From NCBI RefSeq assembly GCF_030287445.1, contig NZ_JASVWB010000002.1, positions 2,604,001-2,668,000 of the forward strand: a stretch of DNA of 64,000 nucleotides, written 5' to 3'. The stretch is from Streptomyces sp. ALI-76-A (GTDB taxonomy: Bacteria > Actinomycetota > Actinomycetes > Streptomycetales > Streptomycetaceae). A program made the position numbers and the translations under genes. Below, piece by piece: positions 54,986-64,000 of this stretch (position 1 is the stretch's first letter; each line of letters starts with the position of its first letter). The notes below the pieces were generated by a model. The model did no database searches. It saw nothing but the letters and a program-made list of their open reading frames with translations, and was not told the origin of the DNA.

Positions 54986-54993
<8 letters not shown>
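53530..54993 (-). CDS. gltD: Glutamate synthase (NADPH) small subunit
   Basis: 487 residues from ATG 54993. N-terminal iron-sulphur region: [17 protein letters not shown] and CPAPCESAC. Then FAD-binding [24 protein letters not shown] (core [13 protein letters not shown], near 155) and NADPH-binding [21 protein letters not shown]. It passes electrons from NADPH to the large subunit, which makes two glutamates from glutamine and 2-oxoglutarate. Its start overlaps the gltB stop by 8 nt, so translation is coupled. Confidence 0.97.
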
Positions 54994-59581
<4,588 letters not shown>

Positions 59582-59654
59582 CGGCTCTCCCGTCGTCGTC
59601 ATGTGGCATATGCAGATTGCCGAGGGACGACGTTGGCCCTCTGCGTGCGTGCAA

Positions 59655-59670
59655 ATTTCGTGCAGGTTAC
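59655..59670 (-). promoter_or_regulatory. GlnR-like box upstream of gltB
   Basis: On the minus strand GTAAC, 6 nt, GAAAT. The actinomycete GlnR consensus is gTnAC-n6-GaAAC, so 9 or 10 key bases fit. It lies 74-89 nt before the gltB ATG, a usual place for an activator or repressor. GlnR is the nitrogen regulator, and glutamate synthase a natural target; binding is inferred. Confidence 0.5.
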
Positions 59671-59915
59671 ATGATGGAGCGGATCTCGGGAACCGGATAG
59701 TCCGTCCCATCATGCGGACGCCACGAGGGGCGGCGGGGGTACCGCGCACATGGCTTGAAGTATGTGGGGACCGAACGGGACAGATCGATGTCCGTCGGCC
59801 CGGGGGCGGAGAAGGCGTCGCCGCCGACCCCGCGAGTGCGCTGCGGGCGTCCTTGCCCACAGCGCTTACGGCTCATGCCCGGTGGTTAAGCGTTCGAAAC
59901 CAGCGAGTAACGGCT

Positions 59916-59939
59916 ACTTATGCGGCCCAACGCATAAGT
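59916..59939 (-). terminator. Hairpin downstream of the VIT1/CCC1 gene
   Basis: A perfect 9-bp inverted repeat (ACTTATGCG at 59916-59924 with CGCATAAGT at 59931-59939), 6-nt loop, 10 nt after the stop codon of the transporter gene. The outer bases GGCT/AGCC extend pairing across a bulge. Confidence 0.55.
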
Positions 59940-59949
59940 TGCAGCCGAC

Positions 59950-60681
59950 CTATCCTACGGCGATCCCGAACAAGCCGCCCAGGGCGTACGTCACACCGGC
60001 CGCCGCACCCCCCAGAGCGAGCTGCCGCAGCCCGCTGAACCACCAGGTCCGCGCGGTCACCCGGGCCACGACGGCACCGCAGGCGAACAGCCCGAAGAGC
60101 GACAGCAGGACGGCGGGCCACAGGGCGGTGGCACCGAACAGATACGGCAGGACGGGCAGCAGGGCCCCCAGCGCGAACGAGCCGAAGGACGACACGGCGG
60201 CGACCAGCGGCGACGGCAGGTCGCCCGGGTCGATGCCGAGCTCCTCCCGGGCGTGGATCTCCAGAGCCTGCTCGGGGTCGCGGGACAACTGCCGGGCCAC
60301 CTCGCGGGCCAGCCCCGGCTCCACCCCGCGGCCCTCGTACAGGGCCGCCAGCTCGGCCTCCTCGTCCTTGGGGTGCTTTCTCAGCTCCCGCCGCTCCACG
60401 TCCAGCTCGGCCTCGACGAGCTCGCGCTGCGAGGCGACGGAGGTGTACTCGCCGGCGGCCATGGAGAAGGCGCCGGCGGCGAGCCCCGCGAGCCCGGTGA
60501 TGACGATGGTCCTCTCGCCGACCGCACCACCGGCGACACCGGCCATCAGGGCGAGGTTGGAGACCAGGCCGTCCATCGCCCCGAAGACGGCGGGCCGCAA
60601 CCAGCCACCGCTGACGTCCCGGTGCGTGTGGTTGTCCCGGTGCGCGTCGTGCAGCGCCGCCTCGGTCTCGATGATGGCCAT
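59950..60681 (-). CDS. VIT1/CCC1 family iron/manganese transporter
   Basis: 243 residues from ATG 60681 (GGGAGGACC 5-7 nt upstream). Starts with a His-rich stretch (HDAHRDNHTHRD) and then the family core RPAVFGAMDGLVSNLALMAGVAGG (about 30-53, cited by FGAMDGLVSNLALM) and FSMAAGEYTSVASQRELVEAE. Five hydrophobic segments are expected (near 37-53, 60-80, 150-170, 178-200, 215-238). The cytoplasmic charged loop (about 90-140) corresponds to the metal-binding hub of plant VIT1. It should move Fe2+ or Mn2+ across the membrane, most likely out of the cytoplasm. Confidence 0.92.
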   Translation of the reverse strand: MAIIETEAALHDAHRDNHTHRDVSGGWLRPAVFGAMDGLVSNLALMAGVAGGAVGERTIVITGLAGLAAGAFSMAAGEYTSVASQRELVEAELDVERRELRKHPKDEEAELAALYEGRGVEPGLAREVARQLSRDPEQALEIHAREELGIDPGDLPSPLVAAVSSFGSFALGALLPVLPYLFGATALWPAVLLSLFGLFACGAVVARVTARTWWFSGLRQLALGGAAAGVTYALGGLFGIAVG

Positions 60682-60977
60682 CCCCGGTCCTCCCGAAAGT
60701 CTGCTCGTACCGCTTCCGGCACCGACTTGGACTTCTTCCACTTTTCGACAACACCCAACCTACGCCCCCGAATTCCCTCTCACCAGCAAGGAAAGACTGC
60801 CCTAACCTGCGGTTTCACCCTGTCTCGCTCATCTGTACACGCACGCGCCCACATGTCGACCGGGTGACACAGGGGCACGTGAGGCTGCGCGGAACACCGC
60901 ACCGGGGACAGTTCCGCAAAGGGCTCCGCGCCCGGGAAGCGCCCTTCACCGGCGCCCCCTGAGAGGAGAGGCCGCGT

Positions 60978-62078
60978 ATGGCATCGATCGCCTGCATTCC
61001 CTCCGTCCCGGCACCCGGGAGCGCCGCCGAACTGCGCGAGCGGGCCCGCGGCGCACTGCTCGGCCTGGCCGTCGGGGACGCCCTCGGAGCACCGGCCGAG
61101 AACATGAAGCCTTCCGAGATCCGTGCCCGCTGGGGCCGCATCACCGGGTACGTGACCGACACCCCCGCCGGCACCGACGACACCGAGTACGCGATCTTCT
61201 CGGGGCTGCTGCTGGCCCGCCACGGCTCGGCCCTCACCCCGGCCCATGTGGAGGCGGCCTGGCACGTGTGGATCGCCGACCGCGACGAGGGGCCCTTCCG
61301 GGGCGCCGGCTTCAGCGAACGCGGCACCCTGGAGAACCTCCGCCGGGGCCTGGCCGCCCCCATCTCGGCCCAGCACCGCCACGCCTGGAGCGACGGCCTC
61401 GCCATGCGCGCCGCCCCCTTCGGCGTCTTCGCGGCGGGCCGTCCCGCCGAAGCGGCCCGCCTGGTGGCGATCGACGGCTCGGTCAGTCACGACGGCGAGG
61501 GCATCTACGGCGGCCAGGCGGTCGCGGCGGGTGTGGCGGCGGCGATGGCGGGCGCACCGCCGATCGCGGTGGTCGCCTCGGCCCTCGCGGTGGTCCCCGA
61601 CGACTCCTGGACGGCCCGCTCGCTGCGCCGCGCGGTGGCCGTGGCCCACCGGGGCGAACGCGCGGTCCGCTCCGCCGTCGTCATCGGCGGCTACCCGTGG
61701 ACCGACCTGGCCCCCGAGGCGGTCGCCCTCGCCTTCGGCGCGTACGCGGCGGCCGACGGCGACTTCGTCCAGGCGGTGCTGACCGCCGTCAACATGGGCC
61801 GGGACGCCGACACGACGGCGGCGGTGGCGGGCGCGCTGGCGGGTGCGACACAGGGCGCGTCCGCGATCCCCGCCGACTGGGCGACGGCCGTCGGCCCGGC
61901 CCGCGGCAGCTGCCTGCCGTCGATGGCGGGCCACCACGTGCTGGACGTGGCGGAGCTGCTGACCCCGGGCGAGGACGGACGATGGGCCACGACGGGATAC
62001 GTCCCGGGCGAGCCCCGCACCGAGACGGAGGTGGCCTCCGTGGTCGAGGCCCACACCGAGACAGAGGTGGCCTCATGA
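60978..62078 (+). CDS. ADP-ribosylglycohydrolase family protein (first paralogue)
   Basis: 366 residues from ATG 60978 (GAGAGG upstream). DraG/ARH-type fold: GALLGLAVGDALGAPAE at about 25-41, metal-binding GTDDTEY near 65-71, and the second metal site NMGRDADTTAAVAGALAGA near 271-289. Both Asp pairs for the dinuclear metal centre are present, so it should be active, removing ADP-ribose from proteins, small molecules or nucleic acid. The extreme C-terminus is a 12-residue duplicated tail (TETEVAS). The ATGA overlap with the next gene indicates an operon of paralogues. Confidence 0.88.
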   Translation: MASIACIPSVPAPGSAAELRERARGALLGLAVGDALGAPAENMKPSEIRARWGRITGYVTDTPAGTDDTEYAIFSGLLLARHGSALTPAHVEAAWHVWIADRDEGPFRGAGFSERGTLENLRRGLAAPISAQHRHAWSDGLAMRAAPFGVFAAGRPAEAARLVAIDGSVSHDGEGIYGGQAVAAGVAAAMAGAPPIAVVASALAVVPDDSWTARSLRRAVAVAHRGERAVRSAVVIGGYPWTDLAPEAVALAFGAYAAADGDFVQAVLTAVNMGRDADTTAAVAGALAGATQGASAIPADWATAVGPARGSCLPSMAGHHVLDVAELLTPGEDGRWATTGYVPGEPRTETEVASVVEAHTETEVAS

Positions 62079-63457
62079 CACCCCCCGCCCCATGGCACGA
62101 AGACACCCCCGCGCCCACCACCCCGACACAACCCCACCCACCGCACGCCGCCGACGACGAGGCCGCCCCACAGGGGCCACCCGCACCCGACGACGAAAGC
62201 CGCACGGGTGGTTCGGGTGGGAACGACAAGGCCGAAGGCGAAGCCGAGGCCGTGAACCCGGCCCCGCGGCCGCGGGCACCGGGTAGGACCCCGAACTCCG
62301 ATGGCGGAGCCGAGGCCGTAAGACCCGCCCCGCCGCCGCAGGCACCCCGCAGGACCGAGGGCCTCCTGCTCGGCCTCGCCGCAGGGGACGCCGCCGGCTG
62401 GCCCGCCGCCCGCCACCGCGCCGCCCGCATGCCCGACTGGACCCGCCGCCTCACCCGCGAACTGGACACCTTCGCCGAACAGAACGCGACCACGACCCTC
62501 CCCGTCCCGATCGCCCTGAACCAGCCCCCGGAACCCCTGCGCCTGGGCCCCTCCGACGACGCCGAGTGGGCGGCGTTCGCCGCGGAGGCCCTCCTGCGGG
62601 CCGGCGACGACAGCGCCCTGGGCGACCTCAGCCGCCAGCGCCGTACCCGCGCCGCGATCGACCTGACCTGGAACGCCGTGGCGAGCGAGGTCGCCGCCGC
62701 GGCGGAACGCGCCCCCGAGGTCGAGTCCGCGGTCCTCCCCCTGCGCGCCCGCATCTCCGTCCGGGCCGGTCTCGGCAACCTCGCCACCGGCCTGCGCCCG
62801 CCCGCCACCGGCCACGACAACCCGCACTTCTTCGACGACGCGGCCTGCGTACGGGCCTGCGTCCTCGCCGTGGCGCACCCCGGCGACCCCGAACTCGCCG
62901 CCGACCTCGCGGAGTTCGACGCCCGCTACACCCAGGACGGCGACGGCGTGCACGGCGCCCGCGCGATGGCGGCGGCGGTGGCCCTCGCCCTGGCCGGAGC
63001 CGACGTGCACAGCTGCACCCACGCCGCGCTCGCCGAACTCCCCGAGTCCACCGAGATCGGCCGCAACGCCCGCCACGCCCTGCGGCTGGCCGACGAAGCC
63101 GAGAGCGCCTTCGCCCTGATCCCCCTGCTCGAGCACCAGATCGTCGACCACGTCTACAGCTACGGCATCGCGGCCGCCGAGACCGTCCCGGTCGCCCTCG
63201 CCCTGGCCACCGCCGCGCACGGCCGGATCGCGGAGGCGGTACCGGCGGCGGCCTGTCTCTCCCGGGTCGCGGACTCCGCCCCCGCGCTGGTGGGGGCGCT
63301 CACCGGCGCGCTGGGCGGCGGCGCGTCGGTCCCCGCGTCCTGGCGGGACGCCTGCCGCACCCTCTCCGGCTGCGCGCTCCCCCGGCTCACCGGCACCGAC
63401 CTGGTGGAACTCGCCGAACTCCTGGAAGCCGCACAACCGGCCCCACCAGGGGGATGA
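62075..63457 (+). CDS. Divergent ADP-ribosylglycohydrolase-like protein (second paralogue)
   Basis: 460 residues from ATG 62075. The first 90 residues are Pro/Ala/Asp-rich and include a 22-residue tandem repeat (EAVNPAP ... EAVRPAP). The rest has the family shape (LLLGLAAGDAAGWPAARH near 93-110; CLSRVADSAPALVGALTGALGG near 405-426), but the expected GTDDTE is PSDDAEW and the second site DADTTA is VADSAP, so one Asp of the dinuclear metal site is lost. It may be inactive, binding rather than hydrolysing ADP-ribose, or act on something else. It is sandwiched between two paralogues with intact motifs. Confidence 0.8.
   Translation: MTPPAPWHEDTPAPTTPTQPHPPHAADDEAAPQGPPAPDDESRTGGSGGNDKAEGEAEAVNPAPRPRAPGRTPNSDGGAEAVRPAPPPQAPRRTEGLLLGLAAGDAAGWPAARHRAARMPDWTRRLTRELDTFAEQNATTTLPVPIALNQPPEPLRLGPSDDAEWAAFAAEALLRAGDDSALGDLSRQRRTRAAIDLTWNAVASEVAAAAERAPEVESAVLPLRARISVRAGLGNLATGLRPPATGHDNPHFFDDAACVRACVLAVAHPGDPELAADLAEFDARYTQDGDGVHGARAMAAAVALALAGADVHSCTHAALAELPESTEIGRNARHALRLADEAESAFALIPLLEHQIVDHVYSYGIAAAETVPVALALATAAHGRIAEAVPAAACLSRVADSAPALVGALTGALGGGASVPASWRDACRTLSGCALPRLTGTDLVELAELLEAAQPAPPGG
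62243..62374 (+). repeat. 66-nt direct repeat in the second ADP-ribosylglycohydrolase gene
   Basis: Copies begin GCCGAGGCCGT at 62243 and 62309. The period of 66 nt (22 codons) keeps the frame; the copies have diverged. It makes up the end of the low-complexity N-terminal region. Confidence 0.65.
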
Positions 63458-63465
63458 TTCGGGTC

Positions 63466-64000
63466 ATGACCCCCAGAACAGAAGAAAGCGCAGCACCGAG
63501 TCTGGAGGAGCGCGTCACCGGCGCCCTGGTCGGCGCGGCCGTCGGCGACGCGCTGGGCGGCCCCGTCGAGGGCTACTCCCCCGCCCAGATCCTGGAGCGC
63601 CACGCAGGGCGCGTCCACGGCGTCGTCGGCCCCTGGCACGGCGACGCCTGGCGCACCGCCCGCCCCCTCGCGCCGTACCACAAGGGCGACGGCCACGTCA
63701 CCGACGACACCTTGATGACCCACGCCCTCGTACGGGTCTACGCCCAGGTCCGCGACCACCTGGACGCGTACGCCGTCGCGGACCACCTGGTCCCGGACCT
63801 GATGACGACCCCGCGCTGGATCCCGGAACTGGAGGCGGAGGCCCTCCCCCTGCACCGGATCTTCCTGGCGGAGAAGTGGCTGGTCACCCGCCTCCACTAC
63901 GGCCACGCCGACCCCCGGGAGGCCGGCGTCGGCAACATCGTCAACTGCGGTGCGGCGATGTACGTGGCCCCGGTCGGCCTGGTCAACGCGGCCAACCCGC
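63466..64000 (+). CDS. ADP-ribosylglycohydrolase family protein (third paralogue, 3' end missing)
   Basis: About 178 residues are visible from ATG 63466, running off the window. An in-frame ATG at 63454 overlaps the stop of the preceding gene (ATGA) but has GGGGG directly against it. GALVGAAVGDALGGPVEGYSPAQI near residues 19-42 and the metal motif HVTDDTLMTHALV (near 76-88) are intact, so this is a canonical member so far. The segment KWLVTRLHYGHADPREAGVGNIVNCGAAMY matches long ADP-ribosylglycohydrolases. The second metal site lies beyond the window. Confidence 0.85.
   Translation, partial: MTPRTEESAAPSLEERVTGALVGAAVGDALGGPVEGYSPAQILERHAGRVHGVVGPWHGDAWRTARPLAPYHKGDGHVTDDTLMTHALVRVYAQVRDHLDAYAVADHLVPDLMTTPRWIPELEAEALPLHRIFLAEKWLVTRLHYGHADPREAGVGNIVNCGAAMYVAPVGLVNAANP

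Larger units (their letters stand above)
59582..59949. other. gltB promoter region and VIT1 gene downstream spacer
   Basis: 368 nt with no gene. It holds the GlnR-like box (59655-59670), TGCACG repeats beside it, the gltB leader, and the hairpin 59916-59939. It is noticeably richer in A/T around 59590-59700 than the surrounding genes, as expected of a promoter. Confidence 0.6.

Overview
The window is about 72% G+C, densely packed, with strong third-position G/C bias, many GTG starts and short ATGA/GTGA gene overlaps. Its gene set (DUF6343, SPW_0924-type small protein, PAC2 protein, ANTAR regulator PdtaR, HrpB, four-repeat S1 protein) points to a Streptomyces chromosome, in the conserved core rather than the arms. 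No rRNA, CRISPR array, insertion sequence or phage module was seen.

Layout. 0-20 kb: housekeeping genes: a partial methyltransferase, a GNAT-like acyltransferase, coaE, a PAC2 protein, rpsA with its promoter, leader and terminator, a second methyltransferase, hrpB, a secreted lytic transglycosylase, polA, and a molybdopterin oxidoreductase followed by a thioesterase. coaE and polA carry matching promoter motifs of the RecA-independent (PafBC-type) DNA-damage class, each placed 7 nt from the start codon. 20-27 kb: a complete branched-chain amino-acid ABC transporter (binding protein, LivH, LivM, LivG, LivF), convergent with pdtaR. 27.5-28.5 kb: tRNA-Leu(CAA), its terminator, and an HTH/zinc-knuckle/LAGLIDADG protein resembling a free-standing homing endonuclease. 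28.5-40.7 kb: pyk, a SIMPL protein, a Tat-exported 5'-nucleotidase, a two-gene N-hydroxylase plus PLP-decarboxylase pair resembling desBA without desC or desD, pepN, a lone receiver protein, chorismate mutase and a GNAT enzyme.

40.7-52.2 kb: a HExxH protein with a zinc ribbon, then an eleven-gene block matching the mycobacterial KstR2 regulon for the last steroid rings (C and D): two SDRs, echA20, ipdA, ipdB, ipdC, fadA6, kstR2, ipdF and two acyl-CoA dehydrogenases. It is arranged as two divergent units. Each divergent promoter gap holds a palindrome close to the KstR2 operator (AnCAAGnnCTTGnT), so the block looks like a self-contained regulated catabolic module. The ring A/B genes and the CoA ligase fadD3 are not in the window.

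52.6-64 kb: a von Willebrand A protein, gltBD (glutamate synthase, with a GlnR-like box upstream and a strong terminator downstream), a VIT1/CCC1 metal transporter, and three tandem ADP-ribosylglycohydrolase paralogues. The middle paralogue has a degraded metal site and the third runs off the window.
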